From positions 3,214,001-3,278,000 of the forward strand of contig NZ_CP091110.1 in assembly GCF_021560175.1 (NCBI RefSeq): 64,000 bases of DNA, in the 5' to 3' direction. This document shows positions 16,814 through 25,557 of this stretch, one piece after another. The notes beneath the pieces are model-generated. The model searched no databases. It saw only the letters and a list, made by a program, of their open reading frames with translations, and was not told the origin of the DNA. Position 1 is the stretch's first letter, and every line of letters starts with the position of its first letter. A program made the translations under genes and the position numbers. The DNA comes from Neobacillus drentensis (GTDB lineage Bacteria > Bacillota > Bacilli > Bacillales > Cytobacillaceae).

Positions 16814-18388
16814 TTACTGAATAAGGTGCTGGGCTATGGTATATCCAATTAGGTAAGCAGCTGCTGACGTGTTTCCATCCACTGTAAATGGAATTATAGA
16901 GGCATCGGCAACCATTAAATTATCCACTCCGTGTACATTTCCAAAACGATCTACTACCCCGCCTTGATGAAGGGGAGCCATTCGTAATGAACTTTGTTGA
17001 TGATGGTTATGACCGAAATTCTCTTTAATAAACTCTTCAAGTTCATCATCTTTTTCAATCATTTCTGGGGTTGGATGAATCAGCTTGTAATTCGGATCTA
17101 TACTGGAAAGACTCTCCGCAATATCCTTAATATACGTTTTATAGATTGATTTGACTGCTTCCATGTCATATTCGTTATCGAGAAAACCTTCATCTGCTAG
17201 TACAATTTTTAAAGGATCATTACTTTGAATCTCAATTCTTCCCCGACTTCTAGGTTGTAAGAATAGAATAGCAATAGTTAAGTTTTCTTCTGAAAATATT
17301 CCTACTAATTGCACACCACGACGATTAGTATTTCCACTGAGTGGATTAGGTAAAAAGGCACCACCCGTATAAAGGGAGAAGGGATCGTTTTGCAGCTCCG
17401 TAACGTCTCTTTTGTTAACCGTAAAGGTAGCAGTATTTAACGTGTGATTAGTTAAAAATTCTCCTACATTCGGATTATCAAAAATAACTGGAATACCCAC
17501 ATTTGTAAGGTCATTCGCAGGCCCAATTCCAGATAACATTAAAAGTTGGGCACTGTTTATCCCCGCTGAGATTATCACTTTTTTTCGAGCGAATGCTCTT
17601 ATTTTTTTTCCTTCCATTAGAAATTCCATACCAATGGCAGTTCTACCATCAAATAATATACGAAGTGCAGTTGTCTTATATAAAACTTGTAATTTACGCC
17701 CATTCACACCAAACCCGTCAGGCGTCATAATGTCTGATGACAAAAATGCAGTCGATGAGCTCTCACGTTTTCCATTGTTTTTTTGAAATAGTTGCCATCT
17801 AGTAAAAGGGCCAATAGGGGTTAGAGGGTCATTATAATCAAGTATCTTATTAAATCCTGTTGCCTGTTCCATGGCGGAAACTAGTTTTTTTGTCATCTTA
17901 GGAGGATTTTGTGGGGCTTGCCTGATATTCAAACGCCCGTTATAACCGTGAATTTCTGGGCTCTTTGTTTTTCCGTGAAAATTTTCTAACTTTTTAAAGG
18001 TTTGTATGGCTTGTTCAGGTGACCACAGTGGACCTAAAAGCATTTCCCAATCTCTTAATACAGAGGGTGTGGGTCTAACATATTGTTCTCCGTTTATCGA
18101 AGATCCACCGCCTGAAAGCCGACCTGTTGTCCATTCAAAGCTTCTGTTATCTACTCCTAGTTGAGGTACACCTTCTCCTTGCCAGAAATATTTTGCGAAA
18201 AATTGTTCCTCAAGTTCAGGAGCATATCTAGAATCACTAATTGACTTATCCTTATCATTATTTTCTCCTGCCTCTAGAACAAGGACTGAAGTTTTTTTAT
18301 CATCTGTGAGTGTTTTTGCTAAAACGGCACCCGCAGGACCAGTTCCAACCACTATATAATCAAAGGTATTTGATGAACTTTTTTTCAT
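16814..18388 (-). CDS. GMC family FAD oxidoreductase
   Basis: 524 residues from ATG 18388 (AAAGGGG 8 bp upstream; the ATG at 18409 has no site). FAD-binding Rossmann motif YIVVGTGPAGAVLAKTL at residue 9, the GMC motif GGGSSINGEQYVRPTP near 97, and the C-terminal active region HNHHQQSSLRM...LMVADASIIPFTVDGNTSAA. GMC enzymes oxidise alcohols, sugars or sterols with O2 or another acceptor. Substrate is not predictable. No signal peptide, so it is cytoplasmic. It marks the left edge of the redox island. Confidence 0.9.
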   Translation of the reverse strand: MKKSSSNTFDYIVVGTGPAGAVLAKTLTDDKKTSVLVLEAGENNDKDKSISDSRYAPELEEQFFAKYFWQGEGVPQLGVDNRSFEWTTGRLSGGGSSINGEQYVRPTPSVLRDWEMLLGPLWSPEQAIQTFKKLENFHGKTKSPEIHGYNGRLNIRQAPQNPPKMTKKLVSAMEQATGFNKILDYNDPLTPIGPFTRWQLFQKNNGKRESSSTAFLSSDIMTPDGFGVNGRKLQVLYKTTALRILFDGRTAIGMEFLMEGKKIRAFARKKVIISAGINSAQLLMLSGIGPANDLTNVGIPVIFDNPNVGEFLTNHTLNTATFTVNKRDVTELQNDPFSLYTGGAFLPNPLSGNTNRRGVQLVGIFSEENLTIAILFLQPRSRGRIEIQSNDPLKIVLADEGFLDNEYDMEAVKSIYKTYIKDIAESLSSIDPNYKLIHPTPEMIEKDDELEEFIKENFGHNHHQQSSLRMAPLHQGGVVDRFGNVHGVDNLMVADASIIPFTVDGNTSAAAYLIGYTIAQHLIQ

Positions 18389-18762
18389 TTCGAAAACCCC
18401 TTTTAACATTTAGGTCTTTTTTAAAAAGTAATGCAGCCAAGCGCAGAAAGATTAGTTCCAATTTCTTTTTAGTAGTTTATTCTAAATATGTGTTATGGAA
18501 TGGACAAGTTGCCTAGTATGTACAACTTTATTTATAAATAGGGGAGGAATCAGAGGGGATATGTGCTACATCAAACTAATTAGGCTTTTTAAAGTTAAGC
18601 CCATGTTAAAATCTAAGGATTTTGGCGGAGCAACTCTATTCTCCAATAGGCCTAAAAAACAAATGAATTTTTCAGAAAAAGTAATGGAACTTTAATTAGT
18701 AAGGAACGAAGTAGATTTCGTACATGTTAATCAGTTTATTGAGGATCACTAGGAGATTGAAT

Positions 18763-18796
18763 AAAACAGCCAGGTTATATACACTGGCTGTTTTAT
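18763..18796. terminator. hairpin terminator
   Basis: AAAACAGCCAG/CTGGCTGTTTTA with a 10-nt loop; no intact gene precedes it on either strand, so it is probably left from a lost gene. Confidence 0.7.
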
Positions 18797-18873
18797 TGTT
18801 TCAAATAGGCATCGTCCGCTATTCCACTTACTCGCCATCAATTTTTAAAGTTAATAAACAATTTTATTCCATC

Positions 18874-18936
18874 TGTTCATTAATTAACAAATAATAACTA
18901 TTTAACAATTGTAAGTCTCGCAAATATTTTTATACT
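18874..18936 (+). promoter_or_regulatory. promoter P1 with GTTC-class TetR operator
   Basis: Operator TGTTCATTAATTAACA at 18874-18889. -35 TTGTAA (18909-18914), 16 bp, -10 TATACT (18931-18936). Same layout as the other seven island promoters, but no downstream palindrome. The operator is identical to that of P6, so TetR2 is the likely regulator. Confidence 0.7.
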
Positions 18937-18978
18937 TATAATTGAAGATTAAAAATTTCTGCAAAGAGGGGAATGTAA

Positions 18979-19983
18979 ATGAAATATACGAAACTTGGAA
19001 ATACAGGATTGGATGTATCTAGACTTTGCCTTGGCTGTATGGGTTTTGGAGAAAAGGAACGCTGGATGCATCCGTGGGTAATTGATGAAGAAAGCAGCCG
19101 TACAGTTATTAAAAAAGCTCTTGAGTTAGGAATCAATTTTTTTGATACTGCGAACACTTACTCGGATGGAACGAGTGAAGAATTTCTCGGACGTGCCCTT
19201 AAAGATTTTGCCAATCGAGATGAAATTGTTCTTGCAACTAAGGTTTATTTTCCATTGGGCAAAGACTTAAATAGCAAAGGCCCGAACAGTATAGGTTTAT
19301 CCCGAAAACATATTATGAGAGAAATTGATAAGAGTCTGAAACGTCTTGGAACGGATTATGTGGATCTGTATCAAATTCATCGCTGGGATTACAATACCCC
19401 AATTGAAGAGACGATGGAAGCACTTCATGATCTAGTAAAGGCTGGTAAGGTAAGATACATCGGTGCTTCTGCGATGTATGCATGGCAGTTTTTGAAGGCG
19501 AACCATGTGGCTGAGAAAAATGGGTGGACCAGATTTGTTTCGATGCAGAATCACCTGAACCTCATATACCGGGAAGAGGAACGGGAGATGCTGCCATTAT
19601 GTAAGGAAGAAAAAATTGGGGTAATTCCGTACAGTCCTTTAGCATCAGGCAGATTAACCCGTGATTGGTCGGAAGACACTCTTCGTTCTGAAACAGATGC
19701 AACTCAGAAATCTAAATACGGTGCCACTGAAAATAATGACCGTCTTGTTGTAGAGCGAGTTGCGGAATTGGCGAAAAAACATGGTGTACTTAGAGCACAA
19801 ATTGCACTTGCCTGGTTGCTTCAGAAAGAACCAGTCACAGCTCCTATTATCGGTGCTACTAAAATTTCTCACCTTGAAGATTCCTTGGGTGCTCTATCAG
19901 TTAAGTTAACCAATGAAGAAGTTGCGTATTTAGAAGAACCATATGTTCCACATCATGTGGTTGGTGCGTTAAGTTCTAAGTAA
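18979..19983 (+). CDS. aldo/keto reductase (YhdN/Tas-like)
   Basis: 334 residues with the full AKR barrel. Catalytic tetrad visible: Asp56 (FFDTANTYSDG), Tyr61, Lys88 (VLATKVYF) and His134 (YQIHRWD). NADPH-site sequence APIIGATK lies near residue 290. It would reduce aldehydes or ketones with NADPH. A CLGCMGFGEKERWMHPW insertion near the start is longer than in the other island copies. Single gene behind promoter P1, ending in a terminator near 20010-20055. ATG at 18979 follows GAGGGG. Confidence 0.93.
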   Translation: MKYTKLGNTGLDVSRLCLGCMGFGEKERWMHPWVIDEESSRTVIKKALELGINFFDTANTYSDGTSEEFLGRALKDFANRDEIVLATKVYFPLGKDLNSKGPNSIGLSRKHIMREIDKSLKRLGTDYVDLYQIHRWDYNTPIEETMEALHDLVKAGKVRYIGASAMYAWQFLKANHVAEKNGWTRFVSMQNHLNLIYREEEREMLPLCKEEKIGVIPYSPLASGRLTRDWSEDTLRSETDATQKSKYGATENNDRLVVERVAELAKKHGVLRAQIALAWLLQKEPVTAPIIGATKISHLEDSLGALSVKLTNEEVAYLEEPYVPHHVVGALSSK

Positions 19984-20007
19984 TATTGTTTCAATAATAG
20001 CTTTTTT

Positions 20008-20056
20008 AAAAGCAAAAACCCTTATTTCCTAACTAAAGTAGGAGATTAGGGTTTTT
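20008..20056. terminator. terminator between convergent AKR and tetR1
   Basis: AAAACCCTTATTTCCTA and its imperfect complement, ending TTTTTTATG. Confidence 0.65.
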
Positions 20057-20077
20057 TATGTGATTGGAATTTTTAAA

Positions 20078-20623
20078 CTATACAATTCTCTCTATTAAAA
20101 TACCCACTTGTTCCGCCATCATTTGAGACGTATAAGGCATTCCATTCATAAACCACCATTCCACTAATTCCACATAAGCACCTGCAATAAATCGTAGAAC
20201 TATCTCTTCATTTATACCGTGATTTTTTCCTTCTGTTCCATTTATTTCTCCCTTTAAACCTTCGATCACAAATTCAAGGAACTGCCTACGGAAAGAAGGG
20301 GCTCCTTTACTGGCTAACATGGTTGAGAAGAATAAATAATGATTTTCAAAGTATTCAAACCAGATCAGATTCCCATCGATAAAATCCATATCAGATGCGG
20401 ATTCGGCCAAATCCTTTAGTTCGTTGATATGTTCTTCAATAAGTTTATCCAGCAAATCAAATTTATCCAGGTAATGAAGGTAGATGGTTCTTCGACTGAC
20501 ATTTGCTCTGTCGGAAATTTCTTGTATGGTAATCTGATCAAAATTTTTTTCAGACATCAGTTCAATAACTGCTTTTTTTATCGCTTCTTGAGATTTGAGT
20601 ATTCTCCTATCCACCTTAGACAT
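20078..20623 (-). CDS. TetR family regulator 1 (recognition helix SRR)
   Basis: 181 residues. TetR HTH at residues 9-55: AIKKAVIELMSEKNFDQITI, then EISDRANVSRRTIYLHYLDK. The C-terminal ligand domain (to residue 181) ends WWFMNGMPYTSQMMAEQVGI, shared with the two paralogues at 24752 and 37809. All three are 181-182 residues and begin with the same KVDRRI-KSQ. It is divergent from promoter P2 and probably represses it and itself. Recognition-helix residues 43-45 are Ser-Arg-Arg, against Ser-Arg-Gly and Asn-Arg-Gly in the paralogues. ATG 20623 follows TTGGTGA, conserved before the paralogues. Confidence 0.92.
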   Translation of the reverse strand: MSKVDRRILKSQEAIKKAVIELMSEKNFDQITIQEISDRANVSRRTIYLHYLDKFDLLDKLIEEHINELKDLAESASDMDFIDGNLIWFEYFENHYLFFSTMLASKGAPSFRRQFLEFVIEGLKGEINGTEGKNHGINEEIVLRFIAGAYVELVEWWFMNGMPYTSQMMAEQVGILIERIV

Positions 20624-20670
20624 TAGTAGTCACCAAACTTTCTAAAAGATTATGAACAATTTTAATCGAT

Positions 20671-20777
20671 TTGTGCATTATTTCACGAATCAAGGTTAAT
20701 TGACAATTGTAGGCATTTTGATTCTGTTTATAATTATATACAGATGTCACATAATTCATCAATGTGAATTATTAATG
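20671..20777 (+). promoter_or_regulatory. promoter P2 with GTG-class TetR operator
   Basis: Upstream operator TTGTGCATTATTTCACGAA (20671-20689). -35 TTGTAG (20707-20712), 16 bp, -10 TATAAT (20729-20734). Downstream operator-like sequence GTCACATAATTCATC (20746-20760) then TGTGAATTATTAATG (20763-20777). Between tetR1 and the NTF2-NmrA-NTF2 operon. Confidence 0.72.
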
Positions 20778-20865
20778 GCATCCAGATGAGGAATAAGAAA
20801 CAACTTTCTGTTCTTAACTCGCTAGAAATCACAGGAACAGAAATTAAAAATAAGGAGGAAATTCC

Positions 20866-21306
20866 ATGTCATTAGAAATTTTACAAGCAAAATCAGAATT
20901 AAAAGAATTAGTAGATACATTCTCAAATTTGGCCGATGAAAAAAATATTTCAGGTCAAATGCCTTTATTTACACCTGATACCAAAGTTCAAGTGTATATG
21001 GGTGATAATTTATTGTTTGATATTTCAGGAACAAAACAACTGGAAGAAGTATTCACAAGTTTCACAGCTAATGTTAAACGTTCATTTCATATGAACGGAC
21101 AACAAGTTGTGAAACTTGATGGCGATACTGCAACAGGTATTGCTTACTGCCAAGTTAAATTAGTGAGCGAAGAAGATGGGAAAGAAGTCATCACCGATAG
21201 CAGTATTCGATATGACGATGAGTATGTGCGTCAAAACGGAACTTGGTTAATCAAAACTCGTATTTCTCACTTTTCGATTAATGACAAACGAACATTACAA
21301 AGCTAA
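20866..21306 (+). CDS. NTF2/SnoaL-like protein
   Basis: 146 residues of the NTF2-like alpha+beta barrel type: N-terminal helices (EILQAKSELKELVDTFSNLA), then strands with GIAYCQVKLVSEEDGKEVIT and the C-terminal RQNGTWLIKTRISHFSI typical of SnoaL-like proteins. Such proteins bind small hydrophobic ligands and some are isomerases or hydrolases. It is first in a three-gene operon (NTF2, NmrA, NTF2) under promoter P2. AAGGAGG lies before ATG 20866. Specific substrate unknown. Confidence 0.82.
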   Translation: MSLEILQAKSELKELVDTFSNLADEKNISGQMPLFTPDTKVQVYMGDNLLFDISGTKQLEEVFTSFTANVKRSFHMNGQQVVKLDGDTATGIAYCQVKLVSEEDGKEVITDSSIRYDDEYVRQNGTWLIKTRISHFSINDKRTLQS

Positions 21307-21422
21307 TTTGTTTATATTCGGAATCTAACTTAAACAGAAACTGGTTCAAAAAGGGAATCCTAAAGGAAACTGAATCGATTGCTTGGGGGTTCCCAAATAA
21401 TAAAATGAGAGGAAGTTTTAAT

Positions 21423-22010
21423 GTGACGAATGTTTTAATCATTGGCGCAAACGGTTCACTTGCTCGTGTAGCTATTGATCTATTCCTTAAAGAAACTGAT
21501 GCACAGTTGACGCTTTATTTACGTAACTCACGAAGACTAAGAAACGTTGATACAAATCGTGTCCGAGTAATTGAAGGTGATGTTATGGACCTTGAAAAAC
21601 TAAAAGAGGCGATGATTGGACAGGATGTGGTCTATGCCAATCTTGCAGGTAATCTGGAACAAATGGCAAAAACAATTGTGGATGCAATGGACGATACAGA
21701 TGTTAAACGTCTCATTTGGGTTAGTTCCATGGGCATATATAATGAAGTCCCAGGAGAAAGTCATGGTAGCATCTTAAATCCATATCGAAAATCAGCTGCG
21801 GTCATTGAAGCCTCAGACCTTGACTATACGATTTTGAGACCTGGATGGTTTACCAATAAAGATGAGATTGACTATGAGACAACTCAAAAAGGAGAGCCAT
21901 TTAAAGGGCATGATGTATCACGAAAAAGTATTGCAGATTTGATTGTTAAATTGGCTGTAACGCCAGGATTGGAAGTTCGTAGCAGCTTGGGTGTAAATAA
22001 ACCTGAATAA
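21423..22010 (+). CDS. NmrA-like NAD(P)-binding protein, copy 1
   Basis: 195 residues from GTG 21423 (AGAGGAAG 7 bp upstream). Atypical SDR fold: VLIIGANGSLARVAIDLFLK is the glycine-rich NAD(P) motif, QDVVYANLAG follows, and YTILRPGWFTNKDEIDYETT is the NmrA-like C-terminal part. No classical YxxxK. Copy 2 at 25558 is highly similar (LTLYLRNSRRL shared). Members reduce quinones or bind NAD(P) as redox sensors. Second gene of the P2 operon, under presumed TetR1 control. Confidence 0.85.
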   Translation: MTNVLIIGANGSLARVAIDLFLKETDAQLTLYLRNSRRLRNVDTNRVRVIEGDVMDLEKLKEAMIGQDVVYANLAGNLEQMAKTIVDAMDDTDVKRLIWVSSMGIYNEVPGESHGSILNPYRKSAAVIEASDLDYTILRPGWFTNKDEIDYETTQKGEPFKGHDVSRKSIADLIVKLAVTPGLEVRSSLGVNKPE

Positions 22011-22040
22011 GTAGGTTAAAAGGAGGTTGAAAGTACAGAT

Positions 22041-22409
22041 ATGAGCGAAGATAAACAAAAAATCCTAGCAGTTTATCAACAGATTGATCATGCAATGGTT
22101 AATAAAGACATACAAAGCTTGGATAACATCCTTGATGACAATTATATGTTAGTACACATGACTGGCTATCATCAACCTAAGCGAGAATGGCTTGAACAAA
22201 TAGATAATGAACAAATGAAATACTACAAAACCATGCCGCAAAAAACAAAAATTACAATAGAAGGTAATACGGCTACTCTTATTTGTGATACCAAACTTGA
22301 CGCTAGAATTTATGGTTTTAGAACTACTTGGGGTATGAAAATGAAAATGCATTTTGAGAAACGTGGAGAGAATTGGTGTCCAGTAAATGCAATAGCAACA
22401 AGTAATTAA
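22041..22409 (+). CDS. NTF2-like (DUF4440/SnoaL) protein
   Basis: 122 residues: helix pair KQKILAVYQQIDHAMVNKDI and QSLDNILDDNYMLVHMTGY, followed by strands TKITIEGNTATLICDTKLDA and WGMKMKMHFEKRGENWCPVN. This is the single-domain NTF2-like fold often annotated as nuclear transport factor 2 family. It lies 30 bp after the NmrA gene with AAGGAGG, so is the last gene of the P2 operon. Function unknown. Confidence 0.82.
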   Translation: MSEDKQKILAVYQQIDHAMVNKDIQSLDNILDDNYMLVHMTGYHQPKREWLEQIDNEQMKYYKTMPQKTKITIEGNTATLICDTKLDARIYGFRTTWGMKMKMHFEKRGENWCPVNAIATSN

Positions 22410-22441
22410 CTATAAAGAATTTATTACACGAATTTATTGGA

Positions 22442-22506
22442 TTTGTGAATTAATAAACAAATCGTACTCATTTAACCATTGTAACATCTCAGTTATGGAT
22501 TAAAAT
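22442..22506 (+). promoter_or_regulatory. promoter P3 with GTG-type TetR operator
   Basis: Operator TTTGTGAATTAATAAACAAA (22442-22461). -35 TTGTAA (22479-22484), 16 bp, -10 TAAAAT (22501-22506). The left half-site is GTG type, the right half GTT type, so TetR1 is the best guess. No downstream palindrome. Confidence 0.68.
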
Positions 22507-22560
22507 TATACACATATGTTAGCAATGCATCAAAGGGTATATTTGTAAGGAGGAATTTAC

Positions 22561-23406
22561 GTGGAAACTGTTACTTTATCTAATGGAATTAAGATGCCAA
22601 TTTTAGGTTTTGGAGTGTATCAAATTCCTGAGCTTGAAGAATGTGAACGTGTCGTAAGTGAAGCAATTGAAGTGGGGTATCGTTCGATCGATACTGCTCA
22701 AGCTTATGGGAATGAAGAAGCTGTAGGAAATGCGTTCCGTAAAAGTGGTATACCCCGCGCGGAATTCTTCATTACAACCAAAGTTTGGATTTCCAATGCT
22801 GGCTACGAGAAAGCTAAAGCATCAATAGAAGAGTCTTTACGAAAGTTGCAAACAGACTACATTGATTTACTATTAATTCATCAACCATTTAATGATTACT
22901 ATGGTACTTATCGTGCGATGGAAGAGTATTATAAGGCGGGAAAAATCAAAGCAATTGGTGTAAGTAATTTCTACCCTGACCGTTTCATTGATATTGCTAA
23001 GTTTAGTGAAATCCCTCCAATGGTGAACCAGGTCGAGACACATGTATTTAACCAACAAAAACAAGCCCAAAAAATAATGGAAAAATACGGCACTCAAATT
23101 GAATCTTGGGGACCTTTTGCAGAAGGAAGAAATGACTTCTTTACCAATGCAACTCTAATAGAGATTGGTGATCAATACGGTAAAACGGTTGCTCAAGTGG
23201 CCCTACGTTATCTCATTCAACGGAATGTTGTTGTCATTCCTAAAACGGTAACAAAAGAACGAATGGTTCAAAATTTTGATGTCTTTGATTTTGCTTTATC
23301 AAACGAAGACATGGATAAAATTGCGAAACTAGATCAAGAACAAAGTTTATTCTTCTCGCATTACGCTCCTGAAACGGTTGAAATGATAACAGGACTAGTC
23401 AGATAA
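22561..23406 (+). CDS. aldo/keto reductase (YtbE/YvgN-like)
   Basis: 281 residues from GTG 22561, preceded by AAGGAGG. Tetrad: Asp44 (RSIDTAQAYG), Tyr49, Lys74 (ITTKVW) and His107 (LLLIHQPF). Cofactor-site motif VVVIPKTVTKERM near residue 222. Of the short AKR class acting on methylglyoxal and other aldehydes in Bacillus. It is about two-thirds identical by eye to the gene at 36234, sharing VSNFYPDR and WGPFAEG. First gene behind promoter P3; a terminator follows before the next AKR. Confidence 0.93.
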   Translation: METVTLSNGIKMPILGFGVYQIPELEECERVVSEAIEVGYRSIDTAQAYGNEEAVGNAFRKSGIPRAEFFITTKVWISNAGYEKAKASIEESLRKLQTDYIDLLLIHQPFNDYYGTYRAMEEYYKAGKIKAIGVSNFYPDRFIDIAKFSEIPPMVNQVETHVFNQQKQAQKIMEKYGTQIESWGPFAEGRNDFFTNATLIEIGDQYGKTVAQVALRYLIQRNVVVIPKTVTKERMVQNFDVFDFALSNEDMDKIAKLDQEQSLFFSHYAPETVEMITGLVR

Positions 23407-23416
23407 ACAATAAAGG

Positions 23417-23461
23417 CTTAAGCAAAAATGGGAGCTACTATTGCTTCCTTTTTGCTTAAGT
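23417..23461 (+). terminator. terminator after the 22561 AKR
   Basis: GCTTAAGCAAAAA-loop-TTTTTGCTTAAG stem. The next AKR may be read through or have its own start. Confidence 0.65.
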
Positions 23462-23512
23462 ACATCTAGGATAGGATACATGCAGGAAATACCTCTTTAG
23501 GAGTTGAGACAA

Positions 23513-24478
23513 ATGAAAATGAGAGCATTAGGGAACAGTGGTTTAAATGTATCTGCGATTGGTTTAGGCTGCATGGGAATGGACCATGCATATGGAAAGC
23601 CTGCTGACCGTGATGAAATGGTCAAATTAATTCGTAGAGCTGTTGAACTGGGCTGTAATTTCTTTGATACGGCTGTTGTTTATGGAGAATCCAATGAAGA
23701 ATTACTGGGCGAAGCACTTGCACCAGTAAGAGATCAGGTTGTGATTGCGACTAAATTTGGAATTACTGGAACAGAAATTGTAAACGACCATCTGCAACAT
23801 ATTTTAAATAGCACACCAGAATCCATTAGAGAACAAATAGAGGGTTCCTTAAAAAGATTGAAAGTAGATTGCATTGATTTGTATTATCAACATCGTATTG
23901 ACCCAAATGTAGAACCAGAAACTGTTGCAGAAACGATGAAAGAATTAATGGCTGAAGGAAAAATTAAAGCATGGGGATTATCGAATGCACCTATTGATTA
24001 TATGAAACGTGCACATGGTGTCTGTCCGATTGCTGCCATTGAAAATCAATACTCCATGATGTGGCGGGAACCTGAAAAAGAATTATTTGAGATTTGTGAA
24101 GAGTTAGGGATTTCTTTTGTTGCGTACAGTCCATTAGGAAATGGCTTCCTAAGCGGAAAATATACAAAAGATACAACGTATGAAGAAGGCGACTTTAGAA
24201 GTTTCATGGGTAGATTCAAACCTGAAGTCATTGACCATAACAAAGCGTTATTAAATTTAATTGCAGAAGTTGCTGAAAGCAAAAATGCAACATCTGCTCA
24301 AGTTGTATTAGCATGGGAAATAGCTCAAAAACCATTTATTATTCCAATCCCAGGTACTACAAAATTACACAGATTAGAAGAAAACTTAGGCGGTGCCGAT
24401 ATAGTATTAACAATAGAAGAATTAGATCGCCTAAATCTAGCTTTAACCAAACTCGATATTGACGAAACACATTTCTAA
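23513..24478 (+). CDS. aldo/keto reductase (YdhF/Tas-like)
   Basis: 321 residues from ATG 23513 (AGGAG 9 bp upstream). Tetrad Asp52 (FFDTAVVYGE), Tyr57, Lys81 (VIATKFG) and His127 (YYQHRID). Cofactor motif IIPIPGTTKLHRLEENLGG near residue 280. This is the longer AKR13-like group that acts on aldehydes, quinones or xenobiotics. It lies about 100 bp after the 22561 AKR, across a hairpin. Its 3' end is followed by orphan promoter P4. Confidence 0.92.
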   Translation: MKMRALGNSGLNVSAIGLGCMGMDHAYGKPADRDEMVKLIRRAVELGCNFFDTAVVYGESNEELLGEALAPVRDQVVIATKFGITGTEIVNDHLQHILNSTPESIREQIEGSLKRLKVDCIDLYYQHRIDPNVEPETVAETMKELMAEGKIKAWGLSNAPIDYMKRAHGVCPIAAIENQYSMMWREPEKELFEICEELGISFVAYSPLGNGFLSGKYTKDTTYEEGDFRSFMGRFKPEVIDHNKALLNLIAEVAESKNATSAQVVLAWEIAQKPFIIPIPGTTKLHRLEENLGGADIVLTIEELDRLNLALTKLDIDETHF

Positions 24479-24520
24479 TCAAAATAAGCTTAGTTGAAAG
24501 ATAATTAACAAATTTAAGGG

Positions 24521-24586
24521 ATTTGTACATTTTTGCACGAATCAAGATTATTTGACAATTGCATGTATTTTGTTTCTGTTTATAAT
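24521..24586 (+). promoter_or_regulatory. orphan promoter P4
   Basis: Operator-like ATTTGTACATTTTTGCACGA (24521-24540). -35 TTGCAT (24559-24564), 16 bp, -10 TATAAT (24581-24586). It fits the island design, yet no coding sequence follows: a terminator lies about 50-110 bp downstream, then the convergent tetR2 gene. Confidence 0.65.
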
Positions 24587-24592
24587 TATAGT

Positions 24593-24703
24593 GGACACAG
24601 GCAAAACCAAATGGATTGTTACTGGTCATTCAGACAAAACCTAAATCACTAAATAAGAGAGGCTTTTGAAGTCTCCTATTTTGTGATTTAGGTTTTTCTT
24701 TTA
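24593..24703 (+). ncRNA. candidate small RNA or gutted operon leader from P4
   Basis: A transcript from P4 would be about 110 nt and end in a long hairpin (24636-24649 paired with 24683-24697: AAAACCTAAATCAC/GTGATTTAGG then TTTTTCTTTT) with more pairing inside (AAATAAGAGA with TCTCCTATTT). No ORF with a ribosome site is present. It could be a regulatory RNA co-controlled with the redox genes, or what remains after loss of the gene once driven by P4. Confidence 0.4.
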
Positions 24704-24751
24704 TAAAAAACTCGATATAGTCATTTTTTAGGAGGAATCACTCCATGCTTA

Positions 24752-25297
24752 TTATAGATTCCTCTCTAACAAAATTCCCACCTGTTCTGCCATGACTTGA
24801 GGTGGATGAGGCATCCCATTGGTGATCCACCATTCCACAATCCCAACATATGAAGTGACAATAAATTGAAGTAGAACATCATCATTTAAGTCATCGTTCT
24901 TTCCTTGTGATGTATCAACCTCATCCTTAAACTCTTCGATAAGAAACTCATGGAACTGACTACGAAATGAAGGAGCTCCCTTACTCTTTAACATCGTTGA
25001 AAAGAATAAATAATGACTTTTAAGGTATTCAAACCAAGGCAGATTCGCTTCTGTATATTCTGCTGCGGAGGTTGCTTCGCAGATTTCCCCCATTTTGTTA
25101 ATATGTTCTTCAATGAGCTTATCCAGCAGATCAAACTTATCCATGTAATGAAGATAGATGGTTCCTCGGCTAACATTTGCGTGATCGGAAATGTCCTGAA
25201 TGGTAATGTCATCGAAATTTTTTTCAGCCATTTGCTCAATCAAGGCTTTTTTTATGGCTTCTTGGCTTTTGGCTATTCTTCTATCTACTTTAGGCAT
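24752..25297 (-). CDS. TetR family regulator 2 (recognition helix SRG)
   Basis: 181 residues from ATG 25297; GTG at 25312 would precede the conserved GGTGA site. HTH residues 9-55: AIKKALIEQMAEKNFDDITI, DISDHANVSRGTIYLHYMDK. C-terminal ligand domain ends WWITNGMPHPPQVMAEQVGI. Close paralogue of the regulators at 20078 and 37809. It is divergent from promoter P5, whose upstream palindrome (11-bp perfect arms) begins 31 bp before its ATG, so autoregulation is expected. By operator match it probably also controls P1 and P6. Ligand unknown. Confidence 0.92.
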   Translation of the reverse strand: MPKVDRRIAKSQEAIKKALIEQMAEKNFDDITIQDISDHANVSRGTIYLHYMDKFDLLDKLIEEHINKMGEICEATSAAEYTEANLPWFEYLKSHYLFFSTMLKSKGAPSFRSQFHEFLIEEFKDEVDTSQGKNDDLNDDVLLQFIVTSYVGIVEWWITNGMPHPPQVMAEQVGILLERNL

Positions 25298-25327
25298 TTT
25301 ACGGTTCACCAAACTTTCTTAAAAGAT

Positions 25328-25440
25328 AATGAACAAATTTACTTGATTTGTTCATTACTAGTCATATTGAGTTGAATTAACAATTGTAAGCATCCTATAT
25401 CCGTTTATAATTATATACAGTTGTTCATTAATGAATCAAT
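25328..25440 (+). promoter_or_regulatory. promoter P5 with two GTTC-class operators
   Basis: Upstream operator: perfect 11-bp arms AATGAACAAAT / ATTTGTTCATT at 25328-25356 with a 7-bp centre. -35 TTGTAA (25384-25389), 16 bp, -10 TATAAT (25406-25411). Downstream operator TTGTTCATTAATGAATCAAT (25421-25440), containing the perfect palindrome TTCATTAATGAA, starts near +3. Binding at both could loop or block RNA polymerase. Confidence 0.78.
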
Positions 25441-25557
25441 ATTTAATTATTTAAATTGTTAACAAAAAAGGACTGACCAGTCGTTAATTTTTTTCTAAAA
25501 GCAGTTTTGATTGTTTTCTATTTTTAACACTTTAAAAAAATAAATGGAGGAGGGTTT

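Larger units (their letters stand above)
18389..18978. other. 590-bp intergenic region
   Basis: It carries a strong hairpin (18763-18796), a short protein-like scrap before it (18700-18760, reading NEVDFVHVNQFIEDH), and promoter P1 with its operator (18874-18936). A 44-codon ORF at 18561 after AGGGG has no recognised family and is too close to its ribosome site. Confidence 0.6.
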
